Shown: piece after piece, positions 25,033 to 37,894 of the stretch
Layout of the letters: each line of letters opens with the position of its first letter
Numbering within the stretch: the first letter of the stretch is position 1
Source: Pyxidicoccus sp. MSG2
Lineage (GTDB): Bacteria > Myxococcota > Myxococcia > Myxococcales > Myxococcaceae
Assembly (NCBI RefSeq): GCF_026626705.1
Contig: NZ_JAPNKC010000001.1
Location: 11,246,001-11,310,000 of the forward strand
Direction of reading: 5' to 3'
DNA: 64,000 nucleotides
The notes under the pieces: model-generated
The model's input: only the letters and a program-made list of their open reading frames with translations
The model's database searches: none
Told to the model about the DNA's origin: nothing
Program-made: the position numbers and the translations under genes

Positions 25033-26643
25033 ATGCCTCACAACGGGCCTCGTGATTCCCTGTCCCCCTTGGGGGTGGCCGAGGTCTCGACGGCCGTCGG
25101 AGAGCAGCAGCGGGTCACGGAGTCCGCTGACGAGCTGGTGCCGGCCCTGACCCTCATCTCCCATCCGACGGCGACGCGCGCGGGAGCGCGGCTCCTCCTG
25201 GACGCGGTCCTCGCGGGCCGCGACGTCGCGCTGTCCCGGAACGGCCCGAACTTCACCCGGCCCGGAGAGCCTTTCGGCCATCCGCTGTCGGACCCTTTCG
25301 TCAGCCGGATTCCCATCGTGTTCTCCAAGGGAGACACCGGGTGGATCCGGCTGCGGGTCGTCGAGGGCGGAACCCGCGTGACGGTGAACCACCAGCTCGT
25401 GACGGACTGTGAGTTCACGCGGGAAGCGCTGGCGGCGGGCGTGCCGCTCGATGTGTCCGGCCGGCTGGTGTTGCTGCTGCACCTGGCCTCGCGCGAGACG
25501 GGCGTGCCCGCGGACACGCTGGGAATGCTGGGCGACAGCCAGGGCATCCGGCGAGTGCGCGAGCACATCCAGCGCATCGCCGACCTCCAGGTCCCGGTGC
25601 TGGTCCGAGGCGAGACCGGTACGGGCAAGGAGCTGGTGGCCCAGGCCATCCACCAGCACGGCCCGCGACAGGGGCGCCCCTTCATCAGCGTGAACCTGGG
25701 CGCCATCCCCAAGGAGCTGGCGGCCGCCGAGCTGTTCGGCGCGCAGCGGGGCGCCTTCACCGGGGCGACCCGAGACAGGGAGGGCTTCTTCCGGGCGGCG
25801 CAGGGGGGCACGCTGTTCCTCGACGAGGTGGGCGAGGCCCCGCCCGAAGTGCAGGTGATGCTGCTGCGGGTGTTGGAGACCGGCGAGCTGTACCCGGTGG
25901 GCGGCAACACCCCCATCAAGACGGATGTGCGGCTGATTGCCGCGACGGACTCCAACCTGGAGGAGCACATCCGGGACGGGCGCTTCAAGGCGCCGTTGTT
26001 GCACCGCCTGTCGGGCTACGAGATCCGGCTGCCACCCCTGCGCGAGCGCCGCGAGGACCTGGGGGAGTTGTTCCGACACTTCGCCCGGGAGGAACTGGAA
26101 GCCATTGGCGAGGCCCATCGCCTGACCTCCCGGGACCTCTATGCCGAACCCTGGCTGCCGACCTCGCTCGCGCTGCGCCTGCTGTGCTTCGCGTGGCCCG
26201 GCAACATCCGGCAGTTGCGCAACATCACCCGGCAACTGGTCATCGGGAGCCGGGGGCAGCCGGTCCTGCGGCTGGATCCGCGGCTCGCCGAGGAGCTGGA
26301 GACCGCCGCCATGGCGAGCCCCGTCGCGATGCCTCCGGCGGCGGTCGCTCGACGCAAGTCCACCGAGGTCACCGGGGAGGAGCTGCTGTCGGCGCTCCGC
26401 GAGCACCAGTGGGACCTCAAGTTGACGGCGGACCGGCTCGGGATACCGCGCTCCTCCATCTACAACGTCATCGACAAACATCCGAACCTCCGCAGGGCGG
26501 GGACGCTGACCGCGGAGGAGATCACCTCCTGCCATCGGGAGTGCGCAGGCGACCTGGACGCGATGGTCCGGCGCCTGGAGGTCTCCAAGAAGGCGCTCAA
26601 CCGGCGCCTCAAGGAGCTGGGCCTGAGCACCCGGGGCTCCTGA
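25033..26643 (+). CDS. Sigma-54-dependent transcription activator with FHA-like N-terminus
   Basis: The protein has 536 residues. Residues ~40-155 resemble an FHA domain (VALSRNGPNF, SDPFVSRIPIVFS, GWIRLRVVEGGTRVTVN), which would read phospho-Thr marks. The AAA+ domain follows: GETGTGKELVAQAIH, GAFTGA (the sigma-54 contact loop), GGTLFLDEVGE, RLIAATDSNLEE and a sensor II WPGNIRQLRN. A Fis-like helix-turn-helix is seen near KLTADRLGIPRSSIYNVI, with a second similar helix pair at the end (MVRRLEVSKKALNRRLKEL). FHA plus AAA+ activators are typical of myxobacteria and are often targets of Ser/Thr kinases; one lies 0.5 kb away. Confidence 0.9.
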   Translation: MPHNGPRDSLSPLGVAEVSTAVGEQQRVTESADELVPALTLISHPTATRAGARLLLDAVLAGRDVALSRNGPNFTRPGEPFGHPLSDPFVSRIPIVFSKGDTGWIRLRVVEGGTRVTVNHQLVTDCEFTREALAAGVPLDVSGRLVLLLHLASRETGVPADTLGMLGDSQGIRRVREHIQRIADLQVPVLVRGETGTGKELVAQAIHQHGPRQGRPFISVNLGAIPKELAAAELFGAQRGAFTGATRDREGFFRAAQGGTLFLDEVGEAPPEVQVMLLRVLETGELYPVGGNTPIKTDVRLIAATDSNLEEHIRDGRFKAPLLHRLSGYEIRLPPLRERREDLGELFRHFAREELEAIGEAHRLTSRDLYAEPWLPTSLALRLLCFAWPGNIRQLRNITRQLVIGSRGQPVLRLDPRLAEELETAAMASPVAMPPAAVARRKSTEVTGEELLSALREHQWDLKLTADRLGIPRSSIYNVIDKHPNLRRAGTLTAEEITSCHRECAGDLDAMVRRLEVSKKALNRRLKELGLSTRGS

Positions 26644-26719
26644 AGCCGTGGCAGGCTCCATGCAATAGAAGATCGGGTCCGCCCGGGGTCCCGGGTCGTC
26701 GAGTGCAAGGAGCCGTGTC

Positions 26720-27145
26720 ATGTCGAAGAACCAGCTGATCCTCTCCAAGTACGTCAACGCTGCTCATCCGGTTCGCTCCCTGGGGGGGCAGCTCGTGAGC
26801 GCCCGTGAGCTGGTCATCAACAGCCTCCGGAGTGAGGAGGAGCTGGGTGACCTCGGACTGTGCCTCGTCGCTCCGGGAGACGTGCTCGAGGTCGTGGTCG
26901 CTTCAGACCCTACCGAAGGCGTCAGCCTGTGGATCCTCGAATCCGACAGCGTCTCGGGTGGCGGCACGGTCATCGATATCGAGCGCGAGGTCCTGTTCCT
27001 GCCTGTGAACGACGTGTTTGCTCCGGGCCCGGGAGAGCAGCGCCGCAAGCTGTGGATCAGCGACCGGGGGCAGGAGCCGCGAATCCCGCCGAGGGATGGG
27101 ACTGGAAACGCCGGCACCATGGTCGCGCTCCCACCTCCTCCCTGA
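26720..27145 (+). CDS. Unknown protein downstream of sigma-54 activator
   Basis: The protein has 141 residues and begins MSKNQLILSKYVNAAHPVRS, with AAGGAGCCGTGTC upstream as a ribosome-binding site. No signal peptide or membrane segment is visible. The middle is strand-rich (LCLVAPGDVLEVVVASD, VSLWILESDSVSGGGTVIDI), the tail Pro-rich. I do not recognise the family. It is 76 bases after the activator on the same strand and ends 12 bases before the convergent Ser/Thr kinase gene, so it may be part of that signalling group. Confidence 0.6.
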   Translation: MSKNQLILSKYVNAAHPVRSLGGQLVSARELVINSLRSEEELGDLGLCLVAPGDVLEVVVASDPTEGVSLWILESDSVSGGGTVIDIEREVLFLPVNDVFAPGPGEQRRKLWISDRGQEPRIPPRDGTGNAGTMVALPPPP

Positions 27146-27157
27146 CGCGGCCTCGCG

Positions 27158-30754
<3,597 letters not shown>

Positions 30755-31048
30755 CGGGCCATGCTCCCGGGTGAGGCGCCCATCGTACCCGGAACCGGCC
30801 GGGGGGCCGCGGCCGGTGCGTTCCCGGCCAGGGAGGGGAAGGGCACGGCATGTCACGGACATGTCGGCGACATGTCCGCTCGGGACGGTTCCTCCTGCAC
30901 CGGTCCCTCCGCGCGGCCTTCCTCCTCGGGAACCCTCACCGGAGGCGATGCGCTCGGCCGTGGCGCGCTCCGTGCAATGTCACACATTCGCGCAACGTCG
31001 CGCATCGAGCCGCCCAATCCCTCGCATCCCGCCTTGGAGAAAAGAACC

Positions 31049-31444
31049 ATGAAGCATGTCCTGACCTTCGGAGTCCTCGCACTCTCGCTCGCCGCCACCC
31101 AGGCTTCGGCCCTCGAGCTGGAGAACGTGCGCGCCATCTTCCCCAGGGCGACGGCCGCGCTGCAGTGCCCCGGCTCGTCCCAGCCGGCCTATGTGACCAT
31201 GGCCTATCAGGGCATGACCGGACAGGAGATCTGCGCCGCGAACCAGAACAGCCCCAAGACCTGCGTCGCCGCGAAGTTCGTGGCCATCCGGATGGACAAC
31301 ACCTACTCGACCTGGCCCTCGTATGACGTGAGCTGCACCACGCCGGTCGTCGGTGCCTGGCCGTGGGGACGCATGCAGCTGAAGCCGGATGTCCTCGATA
31401 CGCAGTGGATGCACCCCGACATGCACGTCATCTGCTGTCAGTAA
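31049..31444 (+). CDS. Secreted small cysteine-containing protein
   Basis: The protein has 131 residues from ATG 31049, with GGAGAAAAG upstream. The signal peptide is MKHVLTFGVLALSLAATQASA. The mature part has six cysteines and ends WMHPDMHVICCQ, with WPSYDVSC and GAWPWGRM in the second half. No known domain was recognised. A strong hairpin follows at 31467-31497. It may be an extracellular or outer-surface protein. Confidence 0.7.
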   Translation: MKHVLTFGVLALSLAATQASALELENVRAIFPRATAALQCPGSSQPAYVTMAYQGMTGQEICAANQNSPKTCVAAKFVAIRMDNTYSTWPSYDVSCTTPVVGAWPWGRMQLKPDVLDTQWMHPDMHVICCQ

Positions 31445-31466
31445 CACCTGGATGACGGATGGGAAG

Positions 31467-31499
31467 CCGCGCGGCCCCCGCGAGAGGGGCCGCGCGGTT
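31467..31499 (+). terminator. Hairpin terminator after small secreted protein gene
   Basis: CCGCGCGGCCCC (31467-31478) pairs perfectly with GGGGCCGCGCGG (31486-31497), loop CGCGAGA, followed by TTC. Confidence 0.65.
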
Positions 31500-31685
31500 C
31501 TCCATGCCGCCCGCGACTTCGCTCAGAGGCGAACCTGTCGACCCATCCTGGTTGAGCAATCTTCGCTGATGCGCTCCCGGACCCCACACCCGATTCCCCG
31601 GCCAATTCAAACACACACGATCCATAGTGCATTCCAGTTTTTCCGCTATAACTGCTTTGGCGTGGTTATCCGGAGGAGTTCACAT

Positions 31686-33383
31686 ATGGAGTGTCATCCG
31701 AAGAAGGTGTCGTTGCTGCGGACCCTGGCATGGAGTGCCCTGGGGGGTGCCCTGCTGACCGCGGCGCCCGTGCAAGCCGCCCCGCTTTGTGACGGTGGAG
31801 AGGTCATCCGGCGCGGGACGGTCATCGTGGGGTGCCGGTTCCCGAGATGGGGCGCCAATGAACAGCTTCAGTGCAACGGCGCGCAGACGTTCCTGCCCAA
31901 TCCGGGCGGCACCTGCTACGTGTGCGTGGATTCCGTGGAGGGGGCCGTCGTCAGCAACCCGTCGCGCTGGGCGGAGCTGAACATCTCCGGCGCTCCCGCG
32001 AGCTTCAATTGCCTCGGGGGGTACTGCACGGCACTCCCGGAGGAGGCACGCGGCTGGTACCCGCTCGATGAGAGCGTGGGCCCCACCGCGTCGGACATCG
32101 TGGGTTTGAACCCCGGCCGCCACGTCAATGGCCCCGTCCCGGTGGCAGGCAAGGTGGGCAACGCGCTGCGCTTCGACGGCATCGATGACTACGTCGAGGC
32201 GCCCAGCGCTCCCTCCAACCAGCTGGGCACGGGTGACCTGTCGATTGAAGCCTGGGTGCGTACGAGCAGTGCCAACTACATCCAGATGATTGTCGACAAG
32301 CGGGATGAGTCCTCGTTCCCCAACATCCGCGGCTACGGCTTCTACGTCATCGGAGGGCAGCTTGGCCTCCAGCTCGCCGATGGTGCCGGTTATTCCATCT
32401 ACGGCACGTCCGGCGTCTCCGTCTCCGACGGCCAGTGGCACCTGGTGGCGGTGACGGTCGACCGGGACAACCCCTCGGGTGGCCGGTTCTGGCTCGATGG
32501 CGCCCTGGTTGGCACGTTCGACCCGACGGTGCGCCCCGGCTCGTTCGACTCCACGAAGCCGCTTCGCATCGGGAGCCGCTCCACCTTCGTCACCGGCATC
32601 TTCCAGGGAGACATCGACGAGGTGTCCCTGCATGGCCGCGCGCTGCTACCCGCGGAGCTCGCCGCGCACTACCAGACCGGCGCGGCAGGTCGGTGCCGGC
32701 CCGCGTGCATCCCGACGAACCTGTCCATGAACGCCTGGTATCCGCTCGATGAGATCGTGGGCCCCACCGCGTCGGACATCATCGCCTGGAATCCCGGTCG
32801 GCATGTCAACGGCCCCGTTCCGGTGGTGGGCAAGGTGGGCAACGCGTTGCGCTTCGACGGCATCAATGACTACGTCGAGGCGCCCAGTGCTCCCACCAAT
32901 CAGATGGGCAGTGGCGACCTGTCGATTGATGCCTGGGTGCGCACGAGCCAGATCAGCGATGTCCAGATGATTGTCGACAAGCGGGAGGAGACCGTGTCCT
33001 CCAACGTGCGCGGCTACGGCTTCTACCTCTACAACAGGCAGCTCGGCTTCCAGCTCGCCGACGGCGCCGGCTATTCCATCTACGGCACGTCCGGCGTCAA
33101 CGTCTCCGACGGACGGTGGCACCATGTGGCGGTGACGGTCGACCGGGACAACGCCTCGGGTGGCCGGTTCTGGCTCGACGGCGTCCTGGTTGGCACGTTC
33201 GACCCGAGGGTACGCCCCGGCTCACTCGACTCCACGAGGCCGCTGCGCATCGGCAGCCGATCCACCTACGTCACCGGCATCTTCAACGGGGACATTGACG
33301 AGGTGGCCATGCACAACCGCGTGCTGACGCCCGCTGACATCAGCGCCATCCATCAAGCGGGCCGGGGCGGCAGGTGTAAGTAG
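31686..33383 (+). CDS. Secreted protein with two tandem LamG-like domains
   Basis: The protein has 565 residues from ATG 31686 (GGAGGAGTT upstream), with a signal peptide ending at PVQAAP. A ~90-residue Cys-containing N-terminal part (GGEVIRRGTVIVGCRF) precedes two near-identical concanavalin-like LamG domains. Each runs from WYPLDE through GNALRFDGI-DYVEAPSAP, LSI-AWVRTS, GQWHLVAVTVDRDN and FWLDG-LVGTFDP to GDIDEV. The domains are about 669 bp apart and differ at few positions, so the duplication is recent or kept by conversion. LamG domains bind carbohydrates or surface proteins. An AT-rich segment with TATAAC near 31650 may be its promoter. Confidence 0.85.
   Translation: MECHPKKVSLLRTLAWSALGGALLTAAPVQAAPLCDGGEVIRRGTVIVGCRFPRWGANEQLQCNGAQTFLPNPGGTCYVCVDSVEGAVVSNPSRWAELNISGAPASFNCLGGYCTALPEEARGWYPLDESVGPTASDIVGLNPGRHVNGPVPVAGKVGNALRFDGIDDYVEAPSAPSNQLGTGDLSIEAWVRTSSANYIQMIVDKRDESSFPNIRGYGFYVIGGQLGLQLADGAGYSIYGTSGVSVSDGQWHLVAVTVDRDNPSGGRFWLDGALVGTFDPTVRPGSFDSTKPLRIGSRSTFVTGIFQGDIDEVSLHGRALLPAELAAHYQTGAAGRCRPACIPTNLSMNAWYPLDEIVGPTASDIIAWNPGRHVNGPVPVVGKVGNALRFDGINDYVEAPSAPTNQMGSGDLSIDAWVRTSQISDVQMIVDKREETVSSNVRGYGFYLYNRQLGFQLADGAGYSIYGTSGVNVSDGRWHHVAVTVDRDNASGGRFWLDGVLVGTFDPRVRPGSLDSTRPLRIGSRSTYVTGIFNGDIDEVAMHNRVLTPADISAIHQAGRGGRCK
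32052..33357 (+). repeat. Internal tandem duplication encoding two LamG domains
   Basis: Units of about 640 bp begin near 32056 and 32725. Long stretches are the same in both, for example GGCCCCACCGCGTCGGACAT at 32080 and 32760, and both end before a Gly/Arg/Cys-rich linker (GRCRP and GGRCK). Confidence 0.8.
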
Positions 33384-33561
33384 GCACGCCGTGTCCGATG
33401 AGCGCCGCCGGTGCTTCGCCAAGGCCGGCGGCGCCCTCCAACTGCCCGCGCGTGAGCGCCGAACCGAAGGAAAAGGGGCAAGGGCGTTCGACTGCGCGGG
33501 GGCACCGTGTGCGCGCCCCTCCCGGACAACATTCGTGCACCAGCCACCGCCAGAAGGGCTC

Positions 33562-34911
33562 ATGAAAACACGGTACCTGCTCATCCTCGTCGCGTGCCTC
33601 ACCGCTTGCACCACGGGGCCCTACCAGAACACGTCGGTCCCCAATAAGTCGGCACCCATCCTTTTTCAGGGATATGCGTCGGCCGCCGGTGCCGCCATCA
33701 CGGTGGCCGCTCTCAACAACAGCACGGGTGAGCAACGGACGATTGCCACCACGGTCGCGTCTTCGACGGCGGCGGTCGATAGCACGGGAAGGTCGTGGTA
33801 CTACTGGAGTACCTCCGTGGTCCTGCCGCGCCAGGGCGGCTTCTGGCAACCGGACGGTGCGAGCAGCAGCAAGGCGAGCATCATCACCACCATCGGCAAC
33901 ATCCAGTCCTATACCTTCACGGCGGCCCAGATGACCTGCACGGTCCAGAATCTCTCCGCCAAGGGCTACGCGCAGGCGGCCCTGGATTGCGGGTCGACCG
34001 CCGATCCGCTCGTCCTGCTGGCTCCGTGCGACAGCAAGGTGACGACCGTCAACGCGGAGATGAACGGCTGTTATCACGTCGGGACCACCGCCAACCTCGA
34101 AGACTTCCCATTCAACCGCTCCTACGACCTGGCGAATGGGCTTCAGGGGGTGTGCCATGACGACAACAACTGGTTCGTCACCTCCGCGTGGCGCAATCTC
34201 TCCGGGCAACAGAGCCGCATTGCAAAGAAGCCGGTCAACGTCAGCTTCAACGAGGACAACTTCCTCGTCTACAGGAGCCCGTATATCGACCAGGGCTGGA
34301 GACACCCGGGCGATTGCGATGTGTACGGGGGCGTGGTGTATGTCCCCCTGGAGCCGGATGAAGGCTTTGCGGGATACAACGCGATTGGCCGCTTCAATAC
34401 CTCCGACCTGTCCTACTACCCGGTGATGCCCATTCCGGTAGACAGCCCCCAGCGCGCCCGCGGCGATTTCCCCTGGATGGCGAGAAACCCCAAGAACAAC
34501 CTCTGGTACAGCTCCAAGTTCAACGCAAACGAGCTGTACGTGTATGCCATTTCAGGTTCGAGCATCACCTACAAGGGAACGGTCGCTCTTCCGCAGACGA
34601 TTTCCCGGATCCAGGGTGGCGAGTTCAGTCCGAGCGGCAGGCTCTTCCTCGCCACGGACTGGAACACGGGTCTCGTCTCCCTCGAGCTCGGAGAGGGCCT
34701 CGGCTCGACGGCGGCCATCACGCAGTGGCACAAGATCAACTGGGTGCCGGGTGACGAGGAAATCGAAGGGCTGACCGTGTGGAACCTCGATGACGGGCGT
34801 GCCCCCGGCATTCGCGGCCAGGTGCATGTGCTCATGCTCGACGTGGGAGAGGTCAGCAACGACGACCTCTACTTCAAGCACATGCGCGTCAGCCCGATTG
34901 ATGCGCTCTGA
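33562..34911 (+). CDS. Lipoprotein of unknown function (intact copy)
   Basis: The protein has 449 residues; the start has AGAAGGG upstream. The signal peptide has a lipobox, LLILVACLTAC. The body is beta-rich with repeated WY pairs (WYYWSTSVVLPRQGG, SRIAKKPVNVSFNEDN, YSSKFNANELYVYAIS, GGEFSPSGRLFLATDW), like a beta-propeller-type protein, but no family was recognised. A remnant of the same locus, shortened by two deletions, lies at 38011. A hairpin shared with the convergent SARP-like gene follows. Confidence 0.75.
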   Translation: MKTRYLLILVACLTACTTGPYQNTSVPNKSAPILFQGYASAAGAAITVAALNNSTGEQRTIATTVASSTAAVDSTGRSWYYWSTSVVLPRQGGFWQPDGASSSKASIITTIGNIQSYTFTAAQMTCTVQNLSAKGYAQAALDCGSTADPLVLLAPCDSKVTTVNAEMNGCYHVGTTANLEDFPFNRSYDLANGLQGVCHDDNNWFVTSAWRNLSGQQSRIAKKPVNVSFNEDNFLVYRSPYIDQGWRHPGDCDVYGGVVYVPLEPDEGFAGYNAIGRFNTSDLSYYPVMPIPVDSPQRARGDFPWMARNPKNNLWYSSKFNANELYVYAISGSSITYKGTVALPQTISRIQGGEFSPSGRLFLATDWNTGLVSLELGEGLGSTAAITQWHKINWVPGDEEIEGLTVWNLDDGRAPGIRGQVHVLMLDVGEVSNDDLYFKHMRVSPIDAL

Positions 34912-34942
34912 CCCGCTCCTGTGGGGTTGACGCAGGCCACGG

Positions 34943-34968
34943 CCCGGACCGGCGTCAACCGGGCCGGG
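34943..34968. terminator. Bidirectional hairpin between convergent genes
   Basis: CCCGGACCGG (34943-34952) pairs with CCGGGCCGGG (34959-34968) around CGTCAA. It serves the lipoprotein gene and, overlapping its last codons, the SARP-like gene. The same element is copied at about 38216-38241. Confidence 0.55.
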
Positions 34969-37078
34969 TCGCTGGTGCTTCATCCGCCGCGGGAGCCTGC
35001 TGCCTCGCACGCACCCGGATCTCCGCGACGCGGGCGCTGGCGGCCTCCTCGTGCCGACCCGCCGCCTCCAGGACGGCCGCCGCGCGAGCATGGTGCTCCG
35101 CGGCCTCGTCCAGGAGCAGCAGTTCTTCGTCCGCGTTCGCGGCCGCATGCAGGTAGGGAAGGGCCCGGACCTCCTGTCCCGCCTCCAGCCAGTGGTGGGC
35201 CAGGAGGTTGGCCGGCGCGCCGTCACGCTCGAATACGGCCGCGAGCCGGCCATGCAGCAGGCGGCCCGTGGCCTTGCCGATGGTGGCCTGTACCGCCTCC
35301 AGCACCAGGTCATGGCTGAAGCGCTCCCCCACCAGCAGCTGCATGGACTCCAACTCGGAGAGCGCCGCGTGAACCGAGGTGGCGCTCACCTCCAGCGCCT
35401 CGGGCACGCGCGCGGCGCGAAAGTGGGAGCCCGCCCTCGCGGCGAGCTGCGCAATCTGCAGGGCCAGCGGCGAGAGCCGCTCCAACCGGCGTTGGATGAG
35501 CGGGCCCACCCGCCCCGGCGGTGGCAATCGCCGCGGCCAGTCCTTGTGGAGCGAGTCCGTCTCGATGAGGTGCTTGAGCGTCTCGACGATGTAGAGGGGG
35601 TTGCCTCCCGTGTAGCGGACCAGCGCCTCCGTGTGGGCCTCGGCGCCGGGCAGCTCCAGCCCCGCCAGCAACTGGCGCACGCTGCCGACGGAGAGCGGTC
35701 CCAGCTCGATGACGCGCCCCATCCCCACGTCCACGAGCTTGCGGATGTTGGCCTCGGAGAAGGGGAGGAGCTCACCCCGGCGATAGCATTGGATGAAGCA
35801 CGGCAGGCGGACCGCGTGGGCCCCGGCGGCAATCATCCGGGTCCAGGCGTACATCGACAGCAGGGTGCTGGCCTTGTCCCAGTACTGCACATCATCCGCG
35901 ACGACCACGCGCTCTCCCTCGAGCACCAGGGCCAGTGCTTCCGCGTGTGCCTCGAAGAAGCGCAGCTTGTCGGCCTCGGACGCCAGGGGAGGCACCGGCC
36001 GCGAGTCGCCAAGCTCGGGAATGAAGCGCGACAGTTCCGCCCGCAGGCGGTCCGGCAGCTTCAAGTCGGGCCGCCGGGCCAGCTGGGCCCGGAACGCCCG
36101 CGCCTGCGAGGAGTAGGGGACGTCCGGGTCTCCAGGCCGGGACTCGCTGCGCGTCCACCGGCCGTGGGCCGCCGCGAACTCCTCGGCGAGCCGCGACTTG
36201 CCCGAGCCCGGCTCGCCCGAGATGAGGATGACCTGACCCGCCTCGAAGCCCGCCAGCAGCTGCTGCCAGGCCGACTCTCGTCCCGCCAGTACCGGAGGAC
36301 GCAGCACCGTCAGGGGCAGCGAGGGGCGGGCGACGAGAGCGGGCTGCGCTACCTGGGTGCCCTTCTCGATGTGCCGGACCAGCGCCAGGGTGTCTGGCAT
36401 TGGAGCGACACCCAGGTCATGGGAGAGCGTGGCCCGCAGCCGCTCGAAGGCCGCGAGCGCCGCGACACGGTCTCCCTGGAGGTAGTGCAGGCGGATGAGG
36501 TGACGGCCGGCCTGCTCGGACTCGGGCTCCTGCTGGACCCACTCCTGCGCCAGGGCGAGCGCGGGCGACCAGTCGCTGTCGGCCAGGTGGCGCTGGATTT
36601 GTGCTTCGCGCGCCTTGCGAACCCAGCCCTCCACGGCGGCGCGGGCGCCATCCAGCCAGCGCGCCAGCTCCTCACAGTCATCGAAGTCGAATCCGGCCAG
36701 CAGCGGCCCTCCACCCCCGGGCCACGGGGCTTCAATCGCGCGCGCGGGACTGCTCGCCGTGGCGGCGGACTTCAGGCTCGCGAGGTCCAGACCCAGCAGG
36801 GGCGACAGCGCGAGGCGCTCGGAGTCGGCCTCCACCAGCTCCACGCCCCCCGAGGCAAGTCGCAGGCGGCGCAGGAGCTGGCGCATGTTGTTGCGGACGG
36901 TGGCGGGAGGCGAGTCGGGCCACAGCAGACACGCGACGGGGAACTTGGGCGAGGGGCCCTCCAACTCCAGATAGGCCAGCAGCACCGCGGCCCGTCGCTC
37001 CAACCTCACCCGTTGTCCCTGGGGCCCCAGCAACTGAGACATGCCCAGGACCCTCGCACTCCACTCTGGCCGGCTCAC
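34955..37078 (-). CDS. SARP/AfsR-like transcriptional regulator with AAA ATPase domain
   Basis: The protein has 707 residues from GTG 37078, chosen because AAGGAG lies six bases upstream. The N-terminus is a winged-helix-like domain (RVLGMSQLLGPQGQRVRLER, RRAAVLLAYLELEG, NNMRQLLRRLRLASG) followed by a bacterial transcriptional-activator domain (HLIRLHYLQGDRVAALAAFE, ATLSHDLGVAP). The ATPase part has GEPGSGKSRLAEEFAAAHG (Walker A) and RVVVADDVQYWDK (Walker B). The C-terminus is helical/TPR-like (HARAAAVLEAAGRHEEAA). Such proteins activate nearby genes; the 12-bp tandem repeat just upstream could be its site. No biosynthetic cluster is in the window. Confidence 0.85.
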   Translation of the reverse strand: MSRPEWSARVLGMSQLLGPQGQRVRLERRAAVLLAYLELEGPSPKFPVACLLWPDSPPATVRNNMRQLLRRLRLASGGVELVEADSERLALSPLLGLDLASLKSAATASSPARAIEAPWPGGGGPLLAGFDFDDCEELARWLDGARAAVEGWVRKAREAQIQRHLADSDWSPALALAQEWVQQEPESEQAGRHLIRLHYLQGDRVAALAAFERLRATLSHDLGVAPMPDTLALVRHIEKGTQVAQPALVARPSLPLTVLRPPVLAGRESAWQQLLAGFEAGQVILISGEPGSGKSRLAEEFAAAHGRWTRSESRPGDPDVPYSSQARAFRAQLARRPDLKLPDRLRAELSRFIPELGDSRPVPPLASEADKLRFFEAHAEALALVLEGERVVVADDVQYWDKASTLLSMYAWTRMIAAGAHAVRLPCFIQCYRRGELLPFSEANIRKLVDVGMGRVIELGPLSVGSVRQLLAGLELPGAEAHTEALVRYTGGNPLYIVETLKHLIETDSLHKDWPRRLPPPGRVGPLIQRRLERLSPLALQIAQLAARAGSHFRAARVPEALEVSATSVHAALSELESMQLLVGERFSHDLVLEAVQATIGKATGRLLHGRLAAVFERDGAPANLLAHHWLEAGQEVRALPYLHAAANADEELLLLDEAAEHHARAAAVLEAAGRHEEAASARVAEIRVRARQQAPAADEAPATRPG

Positions 37079-37130
37079 TTCACGCTCCTTGGTTGTCGGT
37101 TCTTCCCGCGCCGGCCACGCGGGTATCCGC

Positions 37131-37154
37131 TGAACGAACAAATGAACGAACAAA
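37131..37154. repeat. Exact tandem 12-mer upstream of SARP-like gene
   Basis: TGAACGAACAAA occurs twice in succession (37131-37142, 37143-37154), ending ~52 bases before the GTG at 37078. Read toward the gene this is TTTGTTCGTTCA twice. SARP proteins bind short direct repeats near one helical turn apart, so this may be an autoregulatory site. Confidence 0.5.
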
Positions 37155-37391
37155 GTCAGGCTCCATACTGATCCTGGCCTTTCCCGATTGCGAGCACGGG
37201 CCTCGCCGACCCTGCTGACCGGCTTGCGGCGTCAGGTGCTCCTCCATGGCGCGCACCCTGTCGGGCCGAATCCCACCCCGCGTCGCCGGTTCAGGGCCGA
37301 CGACCGCATCCCATGGACGCGGTCCTGCCCCTTCCGAGCGTCACCCTCGACCAGGAACTCGGCATCTGAAACAGGCGTCTGTCGTCGAGCT
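37155..37391. other. Gene-free stretch
   Basis: About 240 bases between the SARP-like gene's promoter region and the end of the convergently placed VOC gene. Only short, biased open frames of other genes' shadows are present. I see no terminator or other element. Confidence 0.3.
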
Positions 37392-37823
37392 TCACGCCTC
37401 AGCGGCCTCTCCGTCCGGACTGGCGAGGACGACGACATAGCCATCCGGGTCCTGGAGCCAGATCTCCCGGTGCTGTGGAGCCGGGTTGACGTGCGGCTCT
37501 TCGATGACCCGAGCGCCCAGACGTCTGGCGCGGTCCACGGCAGCATCGAAGTCATCGACTTCGAACCAGAGAAGCACGCCATGGCCATGGGGTGCCCGGT
37601 CGGGCTCAACCAGGTTGGGGTGCTCCTCGGCATCCCAGCGGTGCAGCTGGAGGACCAGGGTGTCCCCACTCAGGAGTCGGTCATAGACGAGACGATGGGG
37701 ATGGTCTGGATCGCCCCCCGAGCGTACTCCCAGCAGGGTCTGGTACCAGGCGCTGCTGGCCTTCACGTCCCGCACCGCAATCAACGTCTGGGGCCTGACC
37801 GTCAGTCGCGTCGGTTGTTCCAT
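37392..37823 (-). CDS. VOC-family (glyoxalase/bleomycin-resistance fold) protein
   Basis: The protein has 143 residues from ATG 37823. It carries a VOC domain: IAVRDVKASSAWYQTLLGV, DTLVLQLHRWDAEEHPN, VLLWFEVDDFDAAVDRARRL, then REIWLQDPDGYVVVLASP with the terminal metal-ligand Glu-type region. Such proteins detoxify small molecules or bind antibiotics; the substrate cannot be told. It lies directly beside the decayed lipoprotein copy. Confidence 0.85.
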   Translation of the reverse strand: MEQPTRLTVRPQTLIAVRDVKASSAWYQTLLGVRSGGDPDHPHRLVYDRLLSGDTLVLQLHRWDAEEHPNLVEPDRAPHGHGVLLWFEVDDFDAAVDRARRLGARVIEEPHVNPAPQHREIWLQDPDGYVVVLASPDGEAAEA

Positions 37824-37894
37824 GGAACCCTCGGGTGAGAAGTTCGCGCGAAGGTACTGCACCCGTGTTGCCGTGTCTTGGACGGAGCCCGGGG

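Noticed and set aside
34955..37078. SARP-like regulator as sign of an antibiotic gene cluster
   Set aside because: No polyketide, peptide or terpene synthase genes are in the window; the regulator is kept as a stand-alone gene.
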